Assembly: GCF_005405305.1 (NCBI RefSeq)
Contig: NZ_BJDU01000001.1
Coordinates: 246,791-310,790 of the forward strand
DNA: 64,000 bases
Reading direction: 5' to 3'
Origin: Companilactobacillus formosensis
Lineage (GTDB): Bacteria > Bacillota > Bacilli > Lactobacillales > Lactobacillaceae
The position numbers and the translations under genes were made by a program. Every line of letters begins with the position of its first letter. Within the stretch, counting starts at the first letter, position 1. The notes beneath the pieces were generated by a model that was given only the letters and a program-made list of their open reading frames with translations, did not search any database and was not told the origin of the DNA. This document shows positions 1-9,106 of this stretch, in pieces.

Positions 1-81
1 GTTTTACTTTGAAAAAAACATGAATTGTTCATTGTTTTGCTTTATAATCTTGTAGGAAGATATGTTTTAGGAGAAAAAAAG

Positions 82-924
82 ATGAAAACACGAAGAAGCG
101 AACGTTTAATTGATATGACTCGCTATTTGCTGGAACGACCACATACATTAATTTCATTAGCATTTTTTGCTGATCGTTACGAATCAGCTAAGTCATCAAT
201 TTCTGAGGATTTAGGAATTTTACGAAGAACTTTTATGATTAGAGGAATTGGTGTTTTGGAAACTTTGCCTGGAGCTGGTGGCGGAGTTATCTTTACACCG
301 GGAATCTCTAAGAAAGAAGCTACAGAATTTATTGAGGATACTTCCAAGCGTTTGGTTGAACCTAATCGAATTTTGCCTGGTGGATATTTGTATTTGACTG
401 ATTTATTGGCAGATCCAGAATTGTTGAGAACAGTGGGTCGCATGATTGCTACACAATATTCACAAAGTTCTATTGATGTTGTCATGACAGTGGCAACTAA
501 AGGTATACCAATTGCCCAAAGTGTAGCTAATTTCTTGAACATTCCATTTGTCATTGTTCGTCGTGACTCTAAAATTACAGAAGGTTCAACCATTAGTGTT
601 AACTATGCATCTGGTTCATCTGATCGTGTGGAAAAGATGGAATTATCAAAGCGTAGTTTGGACGAAGGTTCTAGAGTCTTAGTCGTTGATGACTTTATGA
701 AAGGCGGCGGTACTATCAATGGTTTGCAAAGTTTGATTTCTGAATTTAATGCTATCTTTGTTGGTGCGACCGTTTTTGCTGAAAATATCAATATCCACAG
801 TCAATTTAGTGATGACGATATTACGTCAATCTTTAAAGTAACTAAAATCGATACTAAAAACCGAATTCTCAATGTAGAACCAGGAAATTATTTAACTAAT
901 ACCGATTTCAGTTATTTTGAATAA
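82..924 (+). CDS. purR: PurR-type purine regulator
   Basis: Transcriptional regulator of purine genes of the Gram-positive PurR family: an N-terminal winged helix (about residues 1-75) fused to a phosphoribosyltransferase-like domain that senses PRPP rather than catalysing. The PRPP loop is visible as VLVVDDFMKGGGT near residues 198-211. The start at 82 (280 aa, normal for the family) is chosen because AGGAG lies just upstream; an in-frame upstream extension lacks a ribosome site and is unlike the family. In B. subtilis the same family represses or, in lactococci, activates purine genes. It sits ahead of glmU and prs as in B. subtilis, and prs makes its effector PRPP. A TATAAT-like box lies at 43-48, but the upstream region is cut by the window edge. 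Confidence 0.93.
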   Translation: MKTRRSERLIDMTRYLLERPHTLISLAFFADRYESAKSSISEDLGILRRTFMIRGIGVLETLPGAGGGVIFTPGISKKEATEFIEDTSKRLVEPNRILPGGYLYLTDLLADPELLRTVGRMIATQYSQSSIDVVMTVATKGIPIAQSVANFLNIPFVIVRRDSKITEGSTISVNYASGSSDRVEKMELSKRSLDEGSRVLVVDDFMKGGGTINGLQSLISEFNAIFVGATVFAENINIHSQFSDDDITSIFKVTKIDTKNRILNVEPGNYLTNTDFSYFE

Positions 925-932
925 ATTCTAGA

Positions 933-962
933 TTGAGCAGTCATATATAATAATGCTATTAT
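933..962 (+). promoter_or_regulatory. Predicted promoter of glmU-prs
   Basis: TTGAGC (933-938), an 18-base spacer and TATTAT (957-962) preceded by TGC, an extended -10 element. It lies in the 74-base gap between purR and glmU, so glmU-prs probably have their own sigma-A type promoter. Not tested. Confidence 0.55.
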
Positions 963-998
963 ATATAAGGATATTTGAATGACTGAAGGGAGTTTCTG

Positions 999-2387
999 AT
1001 GTCGAATCGTTATGTAATAATTCTTGCTGCCGGAAAAGGTACAAGAATGAAGTCAAGATTGTACAAAGTATTGCATCCTGTTGCTGGTAGAGCCATGGTT
1101 GACCATGTTTTAACACAAGTTGAAAAAATCAAGCCCGACCAAATCGAAACTGTAATTGGTAATGGTGCTGATAAGGTTGAAGCATTACTTGGTGACAGAA
1201 CTAAATATGCTTTGCAATCTGAACAACTAGGTACAGGTCATGCTGTATTGCAAACTGAAAAAGATTTAGGTGACAAGGATGGTATTACTTTGGTAGTTAC
1301 CGGTGATACTCCTTTGTTCACTGCGCAAACTTTTGAGAATCTTTTGGACTTTCACGAAAAGGAACAAGCTAGTGCAACTATTTTAACAGCTCACGCTGAC
1401 GATCCATTTGGTTATGGCCGAATCGTTCGTGATAGCAATGGCAATGTTGAAAAAATTGTTGAACAAAAAGATGCTTCTCGTAGTGAACAAGAGATTCAAG
1501 AAATCAATACTGGCGTTTTGTGCTTTGATAATAAATTGTTATTTGAGAATTTGCACAAAGTCAATAATGACAACGCTCAAGGTGAATACTACTTACCAGA
1601 TGTTATTTCACTATTGAAACAACAAGGTAAGAAAGTTTCAGCTTATCAAATGGCTGATCTTAGTGAATCATTAGGTGTTAATGACCGTGTAGCTTTATCA
1701 AAAGCTGAAAAGATCATGCAAAGAAGAATCAATGAAGCACATATGCGTGACGGTGTAACAATCGTTGATCCTGATAATACTTACATTGATGTTGACGTTG
1801 AAATTGGCAATGATACTGTCATTGAACCAAACGTTAAGATTTTCGGTAAAACGACTATCGGTTCAGAATGTGTTATCGGTTCTGGTTCAAGAATTTCAGA
1901 TTCTGAGATTCAAGATAACGTTGAAGTTATCAGTTCTACAATTGAAAAAGCTATTATGCACAAGGGTAGCAACATTGGACCTAACTCACACTTACGTCCT
2001 AAGGCTGAAATTGGTCGCGACGTTCACGTAGGAAACTTTTGTGAAATTAAGAATGCTAAGATTGGTGACAGAACTAAAGTTGGTCATTTAACTTATGTTG
2101 GTGATGCTACTTTAGGTACTGATATCAATGTTGGTTGTGGTGTGGTTTTCGTCAATTATGATGGCGTTAAGAAATTCCACAGTACTATCGGCGACCACTC
2201 ATTTATCGGAAGTAATTCTAATATTGTTGCTCCAGTTGAGATGGCTGATCACTCATTCATCGCTGCCGGTTCAACGATAACAAAGGATATTCCTAAGCAT
2301 GCAATGGCTATTGCACGTGAGAGACAAACAAATAAAGAAGATTTTTGGAACAGATTACCACTATCAAAAAGTGAAGAATGGAAATAA
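999..2387 (+). CDS. glmU: Bifunctional GlcNAc-1-P uridyltransferase / GlcN-1-P acetyltransferase
   Basis: Makes UDP-GlcNAc from glucosamine-1-phosphate in the cytoplasm, the entry precursor for peptidoglycan and teichoic acids. The N-terminal nucleotidyltransferase half starts with the signature LAAGKGTRM (residues 9-17). The C-terminal half, from about residue 255, is a left-handed beta-helix of hexapeptide repeats carrying the acetyltransferase. The length of 462 aa is typical, and AAGGGAG precedes the ATG. prs follows 14 bases downstream in the same transcript. It feeds murA and murF further along this window. Confidence 0.97.
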   Translation: MSNRYVIILAAGKGTRMKSRLYKVLHPVAGRAMVDHVLTQVEKIKPDQIETVIGNGADKVEALLGDRTKYALQSEQLGTGHAVLQTEKDLGDKDGITLVVTGDTPLFTAQTFENLLDFHEKEQASATILTAHADDPFGYGRIVRDSNGNVEKIVEQKDASRSEQEIQEINTGVLCFDNKLLFENLHKVNNDNAQGEYYLPDVISLLKQQGKKVSAYQMADLSESLGVNDRVALSKAEKIMQRRINEAHMRDGVTIVDPDNTYIDVDVEIGNDTVIEPNVKIFGKTTIGSECVIGSGSRISDSEIQDNVEVISSTIEKAIMHKGSNIGPNSHLRPKAEIGRDVHVGNFCEIKNAKIGDRTKVGHLTYVGDATLGTDINVGCGVVFVNYDGVKKFHSTIGDHSFIGSNSNIVAPVEMADHSFIAAGSTITKDIPKHAMAIARERQTNKEDFWNRLPLSKSEEWK

Positions 2388-2401
2388 GGGTGAATAATTA
2401 A

Positions 2402-3382
2402 ATGTCATGTCAAAATAACGAAGTACCAATGAAGATTTTTGCATTGAACTCCAACAAACCTTTGGCTGAAAAAATTGCTAAAGAGGTCGGCGTACCACTA
2501 GGAAAGTCATCAGTTACACGTTTCAGTGATGGCGAAATCCAAATCAATATTGACGAAAGTATTCGTGGTTCTGAAGTGTTCTTGATTCAATCAACTTCAG
2601 CTCCAGTTAACGATAATTTGATGGAATTATTGATCATGGTTGATGCACTAAGACGTGCTTCTGCTAGTGTGATCAATGTTGTTATTCCATATTACGGTTA
2701 TGCTAGACAAGATCGTAAATCACGTTCACGTGAACCTATCACAGCTAAATTAGTTGCTAACATGCTAGAACGTGCCGGTGTTGATCGTGTGCTTGCACTT
2801 GATTTGCATGCTGCACAAATTCAAGGATTCTTTGATATCCCAGTTGACCATTTGATGGGTGCTCCATTGTTGGCTGACTACTTCCTATCAAATCACCTTG
2901 AAGAAGATGCCGTAGTTGTTTCACCTGACCACGGTGGTGTTACTCGTGCTAGAAAATTAGCTGAATTTTTGAAGACACCAATTGCTATCATCGATAAACG
3001 TAGACCTCGTGCTAATGTTGCCGAAGTTATGAACATTATCGGTAATGTTAAAGGAAAACGTGCCATCATCATTGATGATATGATCGATACTGCTGGTACA
3101 ATTTCTCTAGCATCCCAAGCTCTAATCGATGCCGGTGCTACAGAAGTTTACGCATGTTGTACACACCCAATCCTTTCAGGCCCAGCTATTGAAAGAATTG
3201 AAGCTTCACCAATTAAGACTTTAGTTGTTACTGATTCAATCAATCTTCCTAAAGAAAAAATCATCGACAAGATGGTACAAGTTTCAGTTGGACCACTTAT
3301 CGGGGAAGCTATCAAACGTGTTCATGACAATGACCCAGTTAGTCCATTGTTCAACACTCGTTTCGAAAGAAAGAATAAATAA
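2402..3382 (+). CDS. prs: Ribose-phosphate pyrophosphokinase (PRPP synthetase)
   Basis: Transfers pyrophosphate from ATP to ribose-5-phosphate to give PRPP for purine, pyrimidine, His and Trp synthesis. Class I features are visible: the [15 protein letters not shown] segment (about residues 104-118), DHGGVTRAR, and the PRPP-binding loop [13 protein letters not shown] (about 221-233). Length is 326 aa. The ATG at 2402 has AAGGGTGA upstream; an internal ATG at 2432 is possible but has a poorer site. It is the last gene of the glmU transcript and is followed by a hairpin terminator. Confidence 0.97.
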   Translation: MSCQNNEVPMKIFALNSNKPLAEKIAKEVGVPLGKSSVTRFSDGEIQINIDESIRGSEVFLIQSTSAPVNDNLMELLIMVDALRRASASVINVVIPYYGYARQDRKSRSREPITAKLVANMLERAGVDRVLALDLHAAQIQGFFDIPVDHLMGAPLLADYFLSNHLEEDAVVVSPDHGGVTRARKLAEFLKTPIAIIDKRRPRANVAEVMNIIGNVKGKRAIIIDDMIDTAGTISLASQALIDAGATEVYACCTHPILSGPAIERIEASPIKTLVVTDSINLPKEKIIDKMVQVSVGPLIGEAIKRVHDNDPVSPLFNTRFERKNK

Positions 3383-3391
3383 TAATAAATT

Positions 3392-3419
3392 AAGCATTCT
3401 CAATTGAGGATGCTTTTTT
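3392..3419 (+). terminator. Rho-independent terminator after prs
   Basis: Inverted repeat AAGCATTCT/AGGATGCTT around CAATTG, followed by a run of T. It ends the glmU-prs transcript. Confidence 0.85.
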
Positions 3420-3427
3420 GATTAAAA

Positions 3428-3467
3428 AATCTCCTTGCAGTAACTAAATGGTTACTACAAGGAGATT
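3428..3467 (-). terminator. Strong hairpin terminator, probably bidirectional
   Basis: Seventeen-base arms (3428-3444 and 3451-3467) with one mismatch and a 6-base loop. On the minus strand it is followed by a T-rich tract, so it probably terminated the surface-protein gene whose remnant lies just upstream on that strand. Confidence 0.75.
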
Positions 3468-3479
3468 ATTTATTTGATT

Positions 3480-3842
3480 TTAAATAATTTTTTTGAATTT
3501 CTTTAGACAGAATCCCAAGATTCCTAAAATAGTTAAACCTAGGGCGCTTAGTAATGCAGATAACTTGTTACCAGTTTGTGGATGGTTTGAATAGTTATTT
3601 GTACCATGATCAGTAGTAGAATTTGTATTCTTAGCAATATGTTTCATCGATAAGTTAGATACTAAAGTGTTAGTAGTGTGATTGATAGTGGAACTCGAGT
3701 TAGAATTTCCAGTATTAGTTGTTGCAGTAGTATTAGTAGAATTACCAGTTGTAGCTTGAATTGGATTAGTATTATTAGTTAATGGGGTTGCTAAATCCTT
3801 ATATTTTATTTCTTGGCTTCACCTTTATCGTAGTATCCATAA
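3480..3842 (-). pseudogene. Remnant of an LPXTG-type cell-wall anchored surface protein
   Basis: Read on the minus strand, about 100 codons of Ser/Thr/Asn-rich linker lead to HPQTG (3570-3584), a hydrophobic stretch (LSALLSALGLTILGILGF) and a basic tail KKFKKII before the stop. This is the layout of a sortase substrate C-terminus, with His in place of the usual Leu of LPQTG. No start codon or signal peptide exists: stops appear above about 3815, and a stretch reading YGYYDKGEAKK continues in another frame, implying a frameshift plus loss of the 5' part. The original protein cannot be identified. Confidence 0.7.
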
Positions 3843-3895
3843 AGAAGTATTAAAAACTAAAAGCGTATCGAATTATTGTTTTTAGGAATAGAAAT

Positions 3896-3948
3896 AGCCC
3901 TGATAAAATGCAGATAGATTTTAATCTAATCTACGTTCTATCAGGGCT
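3896..3948 (-). terminator. Terminator of mscL
   Basis: Long inverted repeat with perfect outer arms AGCCCTGATA/TATCAGGGCT and a partly paired interior, about 20 bases past the mscL stop on the minus strand. The tract after it is only moderately T-rich. Confidence 0.65.
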
Positions 3949-3969
3949 TATTCATTTAATTACTTACTT

Positions 3970-4383
3970 TTAGTACCTTCTGTTGTCATGATTATTTCTT
4001 TGTTGATATCTTAGTAGGTCTCGAATTTGTTGTAAGTATTCAGTTTGTGGATCTGGTATTTCATCACCATTTTGGTCAAACTTACTACGAGATCCATCAC
4101 GACGCATACGGTTCATCATTTTAACGATTAAGAACACAACGAACATGATGATTAGGAAATTGATTATGGCATTGATTAAGTCACCAATTAAAAAGGTTGC
4201 ACCTAATACTTGAAACTTCATGTCTGATAAATCAATTTGCCCAATGATGAGTCCAATTAGCGGATTCAAAAGGTAGGTAGTGATCGCTGATACTAAGCTA
4301 TTAAAAGCCGCACCAACGATAACACCGACAGCTAAGTCAACAACAGTACCACGGGAAATAAATTCTTGAAATTCCTTAAGCAT
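3970..4383 (-). CDS. mscL: Large-conductance mechanosensitive channel MscL
   Basis: Pentameric membrane channel that opens under membrane tension to release solutes during hypo-osmotic shock. The N-terminus MLKEFQEFISRGTVVDLAVG and the following GVIVGAAF pore helix (TM1) are diagnostic. A second membrane helix lies near residues 65-90, and a charged cytoplasmic tail follows. The start at 4383 (137 aa) is chosen because AAGGAG lies at good spacing; an upstream extension of 12 residues has no family support. Single-gene transcript with its own terminator. Confidence 0.95.
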   Translation of the reverse strand: MLKEFQEFISRGTVVDLAVGVIVGAAFNSLVSAITTYLLNPLIGLIIGQIDLSDMKFQVLGATFLIGDLINAIINFLIIMFVVFLIVKMMNRMRRDGSRSKFDQNGDEIPDPQTEYLQQIRDLLRYQQRNNHDNRRY

Positions 4384-4502
4384 TCTCGCTAAATCTCCTT
4401 CATTGCATTTTTTGTACAAGTTTCACTTTACTATATTTTGATAAAAATGAAAGGTTTAGCAAAATATTTATTGAATATTTAATCAGAATGAAATTTGTTT
4501 TT

Positions 4503-4600
4503 GTTAGTGTTAATTGCCGTCTTCCACACAAGCCCTGTGATTGGCTAGAACGCTGCCGACGCATTTGAGCCAATTTTCTTTGCTATTCCGGACTAGATGG
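4503..4600 (+). repeat. Dispersed intergenic repeat, copy A
   Basis: The first 61 bases (4503-4563) match 21315-21375 at 59 of 61 positions. The shared block contains GTTAGTGTTAATTGCCGTC and ends CGCTGCCGACGCA. An ATTGGCT/AGCCAAT inverted repeat lies within (4540-4574), and the end CCGGACTAGATGG resembles the CCGACTAGAT end of copy B. It lies in the 251-base gap between mscL and glpD. No open reading frame is convincing. Function unknown: structured RNA or a small mobile repeat. Confidence 0.7.
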
Positions 4601-4634
4601 AGATTCTATTTTTTTATTATGAAAGTAATTAAAT

Positions 4635-6332
4635 TTAGTGTTCTTTCTTGTAATCCAAGTATTGTTTTTTGACTTGTTTCAAATCACTTAAATCTAGTTT
4701 TTGGTTCACTTCGTCAGTCATTTGTTGTTTAGTTTCTTCATCCCAGTCATAAAACTTACTCATGTAATCAATTACAGGGGTTTTAATACTCTTCATGTGA
4801 GAGATATTGAATAGCATCTGACTGCTGCGACGGAGTAAATAATCGATAGGGTGTTCAACCATTTCGTATTGCAAACCGTAATTTAACATTGCCCAATCGA
4901 TTCTTGGTAAGCGAGCTTTGGTTTTAGTTTCGGGTAATAGTTCATAAATAGCACGTACATTTGAACCGAAACGTTGGACTAATTTTTCCGCATCGTCACG
5001 ATCCAGATCATAATTTACGATACCTTCGTGTACTTCTTTATCGAAGAATTCCATCCAGTATTTACCACCACCGACGTCACCGCCTGATAAAGCTAAATCC
5101 TTTGTCTGAGTAGGTAGAAATTCATATTCGCTCTCGAGATCTAATTGTTTGGCTACACGATCGACGATTTTTTCTGCCATTTTGCGATAGCCAGTTAATT
5201 TACCACCGGCAATGGAAAGTAATCCTGATTTTGATTGGAATATTTCATCTTTACGTGAAATTTCTGAAGGGGATTTACCTTCCTCTTGAATCAAAGGTCT
5301 AACTCCAGACCAACCGCTTTCGACATCTTCAGGTGTTAAATATTCTGGAAGGTCAAACATTTGATTGGCGGCTGCCAAGATATAAGTAACATCAGTTGCA
5401 GTGATATTAGGTTCCTTAGGATCTTTTGTCCAAGTAGTGTCAGTCGTTCCAATATAAGTTTTACCTTCACGAGGGATGGCAAACATCATTCTTCCATCGT
5501 GGAAAGGCGTATCAAAGTAGATTGAATTAGAAATTGGAAACTTATCATGATCGATAACTAAATGTACACCTTTAGTTAAGTGCAAATGTTTACCAGTGTT
5601 GGAGTGATCCATTTCTCTAATTCCATCAACCCAAGGTCCTGTGGCGTTAATGATTTTCTTGGCGTGAATCTCACCAGTTTTTTCGGTGATGAGATCTTTG
5701 AAAATAACACCACAGATTTTGTCATTGGAATCATACAAAAGACCAGTAACTTTGACATAATTGGCGATTAAAGCACCTAGTTCATTGGCTTTTTTGAGAA
5801 CTTCTAAGGTCAGCCGAGCATCATCAGTTCGATATTCAACATAAACACCAGAACCCTTTAAACCTTCACCTTTGATGTATGGTTCACGTTCCAAAGTGTC
5901 ATGTGAGTTCAACATGTATTTGCGCTCTGAGTATTTTACTTCAGCTAGACGATCATAAACGTCCAAACCAATAGCAGTTGTGAAAGGACCAAAAGTTCCA
6001 TCTTCGTAGAAAGGCAACATCATTTTTAAAGGTGTCGTGACGTGTGGAGCATTGTTATAGACGATAGCACGTTCACTACCGACTTCGTGAACTTCTTTGA
6101 CAGCTGCTTGTTTTAAATATCGTAATCCTCCATGGACTAATTTAGTTGAACGACTAGAAGTTCCAGAAGCAAAGTCACGCATTTCTAGTAAACCTGTTTT
6201 TAAATTACGGGATTGTGCATCAAGTGCGATTCCACTACCAGTAATACCCCCACCGATAATCAGTAAGTCCAAGACTTGATCTTGCATATTTTGTAAATTA
6301 GATGATCTAGTTTTATTTGAAAATTCTGACAT
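4635..6332 (-). CDS. glpD: FAD-dependent glycerol-3-phosphate dehydrogenase/oxidase
   Basis: Oxidises sn-glycerol-3-phosphate to dihydroxyacetone phosphate at the membrane; in lactic acid bacteria the electron acceptor is often O2, giving H2O2 (GlpO). The FAD-binding GGGITGSG lies near residues 27-34, followed by TSSRSTKLVHGGLRYL and, near the C-terminal half, the FAD-site segment SIAGGKLTGYR. The length of 565 aa is closer to GlpD (about 555) than to streptococcal or enterococcal GlpO (about 608), which carries an extra insert, so oxidase activity is uncertain. The start at 6332 follows GAGGAGGA. No glpK or glpF is nearby. A cre-like site lies just upstream. Confidence 0.9.
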   Translation of the reverse strand: MSEFSNKTRSSNLQNMQDQVLDLLIIGGGITGSGIALDAQSRNLKTGLLEMRDFASGTSSRSTKLVHGGLRYLKQAAVKEVHEVGSERAIVYNNAPHVTTPLKMMLPFYEDGTFGPFTTAIGLDVYDRLAEVKYSERKYMLNSHDTLEREPYIKGEGLKGSGVYVEYRTDDARLTLEVLKKANELGALIANYVKVTGLLYDSNDKICGVIFKDLITEKTGEIHAKKIINATGPWVDGIREMDHSNTGKHLHLTKGVHLVIDHDKFPISNSIYFDTPFHDGRMMFAIPREGKTYIGTTDTTWTKDPKEPNITATDVTYILAAANQMFDLPEYLTPEDVESGWSGVRPLIQEEGKSPSEISRKDEIFQSKSGLLSIAGGKLTGYRKMAEKIVDRVAKQLDLESEYEFLPTQTKDLALSGGDVGGGKYWMEFFDKEVHEGIVNYDLDRDDAEKLVQRFGSNVRAIYELLPETKTKARLPRIDWAMLNYGLQYEMVEHPIDYLLRRSSQMLFNISHMKSIKTPVIDYMSKFYDWDEETKQQMTDEVNQKLDLSDLKQVKKQYLDYKKEH

Positions 6333-6398
6333 GATATTCCTCCTCATTTTAAGAAAGCCTACTTAGTTAAGTACATTCTAATAAAATTCAGAACAAGT

Positions 6399-6413
6399 TG
6401 AAAGCGATTTACA
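6399..6413 (-). promoter_or_regulatory. Possible cre (CcpA site) upstream of glpD
   Basis: On the minus strand, TGTAAATCGCTTTCA: both halves of the cre consensus TGWAANCGNTNWCA are present but with one extra base between them. A TTTCAA -35 and TAGAAT -10 for glpD overlap and follow it. The site overlaps the stop codon of the preceding HD gene. Confidence 0.35.
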
Positions 6414-7752
6414 TGATGATTTTGTCATTGTGAATGTGCTTTTGGAATTCAAGATAATAATTATTGAACAAATCATCCGTTTGTTTTAATAACATTGATT
6501 TAGGGAAGTAGAAACGTTGATCGCCTAGGATTTTACCTGTTAAGGCATTGACTAATCGACTGACAGTTGAAAGTTCAATCAAAGAGCCATCGTCTTGCAT
6601 GATTTCAATTTGAGTTCGACTCTTGTTGGAATTGGGATTGTAAACATCGTAAGGCAAATCAAAACTAGAATTAGTGGCGGTGTAGTACTTTTTATCAAAC
6701 CCAGCGTTTTCAACGATTTGAGCTAATTCAGGTAGGAAATGCTTAGTTTTGTTGTCATATTCTGATGATTTGAATGGCTTACGAGATAAGAAACGATAGG
6801 CTAAATCTTTGAGGATTTCATCTGGATAACTTTGCCAAAGCGTGAAGTAAGTATTGAGAATACCGTCATCTAGTAATAGATAATCATCGATTGTCACTTT
6901 ATCTTCAAAAAATGGTACTAATAGACTTGGCATCTCAAAGTCGCGCATATGGTTGTGTTCGTATAAATCCTTAGCTCGTTGCAATAATTTCGTTAAAACG
7001 ACCTCCATACCACGAGAAACTGGGTGGAAGTAAATTTGTTGATACATTTGGAAACGGCAAAGTACATAGTCTTCAACGGCGTGCATCCCGTCATTATCAA
7101 AGGCAATCCCACCTTTATAAGGACGCATAACGCGTAAAATTCTTGTTAAATCAAACATTCCATATTTAGTACCAGTGAAGTAAGCATCACGTAATAAGTA
7201 ATCCATACGATCAGCATCGATTTGACTAGAAATCATCTGAACGACTTGAGGATTAGGGTAAGTGTGAGCAATGACACTGGCTACTTTTTCGGGGAAGTCT
7301 TCGCTGACTTGTCGAAGGACTTGATTGATTTCGGTTTCTTTAGAGGTAATGATTTTTTGCGTCCACATTTCGTGGTCAGTGTTGAAGATGTGTTCAAAAG
7401 TATGCGAATAAGCACCATGACCGACATCGTGTAGCAAAGCAGCACATAAAGCAACTAGGCGTTCGTCATCATTCCACAATCCATCGCCAGGAGTTTTGGA
7501 TGGGTAGTTTCTTTGGAAATTATCGCAAATTTGGCGAGTGATCTCGTAAACACCCATACAATGCGTAAAACGAGAATGTTCAGCGCCTTGGAAAGTAAAT
7601 GAAGAAGTACCTAATTGCTTGATCCGACGTAAACGTTGAAATTCCTTGGTATTGATTAAATCTAAGATGACTTGATGTTGAACGTGGATATAATTGTGAA
7701 TAGGATCTCGGAAAACTTTTTCTCGGGGTAACATTTTGATATTATCTGTCAT
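6409..7752 (-). CDS. HD-domain phosphohydrolase (YwfO / dNTPase-like)
   Basis: Cytosolic metal-dependent phosphohydrolase of the dGTPase-like HD superfamily. The HD metal ligands are visible: FTHCMGVYE with His64, and LLHDVGHGAYSHTFEH with His108-Asp109; a later SSQIDADRMDYLLRD segment supplies the last Asp. Length is 447 aa, matching B. subtilis YwfO and enterococcal EF1143, the latter a dNTP triphosphohydrolase. Its ATG overlaps the stop of lipL by one base (TAATG), so the two genes are co-translated; ywfO and ywfL are also close neighbours in B. subtilis. The physiological substrate cannot be read from the sequence. Confidence 0.88.
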   Translation of the reverse strand: MTDNIKMLPREKVFRDPIHNYIHVQHQVILDLINTKEFQRLRRIKQLGTSSFTFQGAEHSRFTHCMGVYEITRQICDNFQRNYPSKTPGDGLWNDDERLVALCAALLHDVGHGAYSHTFEHIFNTDHEMWTQKIITSKETEINQVLRQVSEDFPEKVASVIAHTYPNPQVVQMISSQIDADRMDYLLRDAYFTGTKYGMFDLTRILRVMRPYKGGIAFDNDGMHAVEDYVLCRFQMYQQIYFHPVSRGMEVVLTKLLQRAKDLYEHNHMRDFEMPSLLVPFFEDKVTIDDYLLLDDGILNTYFTLWQSYPDEILKDLAYRFLSRKPFKSSEYDNKTKHFLPELAQIVENAGFDKKYYTATNSSFDLPYDVYNPNSNKSRTQIEIMQDDGSLIELSTVSRLVNALTGKILGDQRFYFPKSMLLKQTDDLFNNYYLEFQKHIHNDKIIM

Positions 7753-8564
7753 TATTTCTCCTCCAAAATAATTTTATTTCGCTTGATCAAGCTATTTAGA
7801 GTTTGGTTAAAAGCGTTCTGATATGGTTGTGAGTTTTGAACAATAAAAAATTCTTTTTGTGAAATTTTATAATCGGGTGTTAAAGCACTGAGGATTCTTT
7901 TTTTGGCTTCAGCCACGGATAAGTCAATATGTAGTAAACTATCAAGATTTTCCATCGCGTGAATATCAATGTCAGGATAGTCGAATTGTTGATTCTTAGG
8001 AAAATCACCAACTTCATAAAAGTCTTTCATCAATTGACTACGTTTCTTTTGGTTGCCATTGATACTTATATAGGCCATCACAGCTACAGCGTTACCTACT
8101 CGGCGTTGAGAAATTCCAGCAAATTTTTGAGTATCGATGCTGAGGTCAAATGTTCCTGGACAATAGGAGCGAGTGATTTCGCCAGTTTGAATCTTGTTAC
8201 TGAAAGCTTTTTTTAGTAAAATATACATTTTGTTATAAGCATCATCGATTAAGAGATTGTCTTTATCCGGCAAAAAGAGGGTACAATTCAAAATACCGTC
8301 ATCAGAAACTACGCCTAAACCACCGGAATTGCGTAAATAAAATAAATAATCTTTAGATGATAAAAAATCGAGTCCACTTTGAAAATTAGTGAGTCGCTTA
8401 TCTTGCATCCCTAAGATCACAGTTGGTGGCGTAGTCCAAAAGTGAATGACTGGTTGACTAGTTTCAGAAACAAATTTTAAAATAGCACCGGTATCAGAAA
8501 AAGGTACAAGTAAATCTTTGGTTGAGCTAATTTGTTGGTCATATAATATAATAGTATTGTTCAC
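7752..8564 (-). CDS. lipL: Octanoyl/lipoyl amidotransferase, LipL family
   Basis: Member of the LplA/LipB/LipL cofactor-transferase superfamily. LipL moves octanoyl groups from GcvH to the E2 subunits of 2-oxoacid dehydrogenases. Supporting features are RNSGGLGVV (residues 78-86), SYCPGTFDLS with the presumed acyl-accepting Cys135, and KFAGISQRR (from Lys147). A Cys in this position separates LipL from lipoate-protein ligase LplA. Length 270 aa. The start is GTG at 8564 behind AAAGAAG. First gene of a probable lipL-HD-glpD cluster on the minus strand. Substrate is inferred from family only. Confidence 0.82.
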   Translation of the reverse strand: MNNTIILYDQQISSTKDLLVPFSDTGAILKFVSETSQPVIHFWTTPPTVILGMQDKRLTNFQSGLDFLSSKDYLFYLRNSGGLGVVSDDGILNCTLFLPDKDNLLIDDAYNKMYILLKKAFSNKIQTGEITRSYCPGTFDLSIDTQKFAGISQRRVGNAVAVMAYISINGNQKKRSQLMKDFYEVGDFPKNQQFDYPDIDIHAMENLDSLLHIDLSVAEAKKRILSALTPDYKISQKEFFIVQNSQPYQNAFNQTLNSLIKRNKIILEEK

Positions 8565-8619
8565 TTAATCACTTCTTTTAATTAATTAATATAATTTTAT
8601 CATGTAGAGGCGGGAGTTA

Positions 8620-9060
8620 TTGGAAAATAATAGTTTTGACATAAATGTCGAATTAAATATAGAAACTTTGCAATCAGGGGAACTGACCCATACAAAGATT
8701 TCTGAACCAGGTAAATTTATTCAAATTGGTGATTCGATTTATTTACGGTTCAATGAAAGTCTAGATAATAATGACAAAGCGTCAATCTTAGTTAAAGTGA
8801 CTGAGAGTGGCGAAATTCATGTTAAACGTGTTGCTAAGTCGACGAATTTAGCATCATTGTTGTATTTTACGCATCAAAAGCACAATACGGGTCATTTGGA
8901 AACAGAATATGGAGTCTTGCCATTAGCAACTTATACCAAGGATTCTCAAGTTGAAATTGTTAATAATCCACTTTCTGGTAAAATAAACATTGATTATGAC
9001 TTGATTTACGATGATAATGTGATAGGTAATTATAAGTTTAGATTGATTTTTAGTGCTTAG
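8620..9060 (+). CDS. DUF1934 (YwiB-like) beta-barrel protein
   Basis: A 146-aa soluble protein with the calycin-like pattern of the DUF1934 family: alternating hydrophobic strands and the conserved end segment YGVLPLATYT followed by the strand IDYDLIYDD near the C-terminus. No catalytic residues are recognisable and the family's role is unknown. It starts with TTG at 8620, preceded by AGAGGCGGGAG. It is transcribed divergently from lipL and lies 46 bases before rpoE, a neighbourhood often seen in Firmicutes, hinting at co-expression with RNA polymerase delta. Confidence 0.8.
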   Translation: MENNSFDINVELNIETLQSGELTHTKISEPGKFIQIGDSIYLRFNESLDNNDKASILVKVTESGEIHVKRVAKSTNLASLLYFTHQKHNTGHLETEYGVLPLATYTKDSQVEIVNNPLSGKINIDYDLIYDDNVIGNYKFRLIFSA

Positions 9061-9106
9061 GTCTATATCATTATAAGTAAGACGCTGCGAAAGGACGTGT
9101 ACACGT

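Noticed and set aside
177-593. Antisense reading frame of 138 codons opposite purR
   Set aside because: Shadow of a conserved coding gene; no ribosome site and no recognisable domain. The same applies to the long antisense frames in rpoB, ftsH, fusA and murA.
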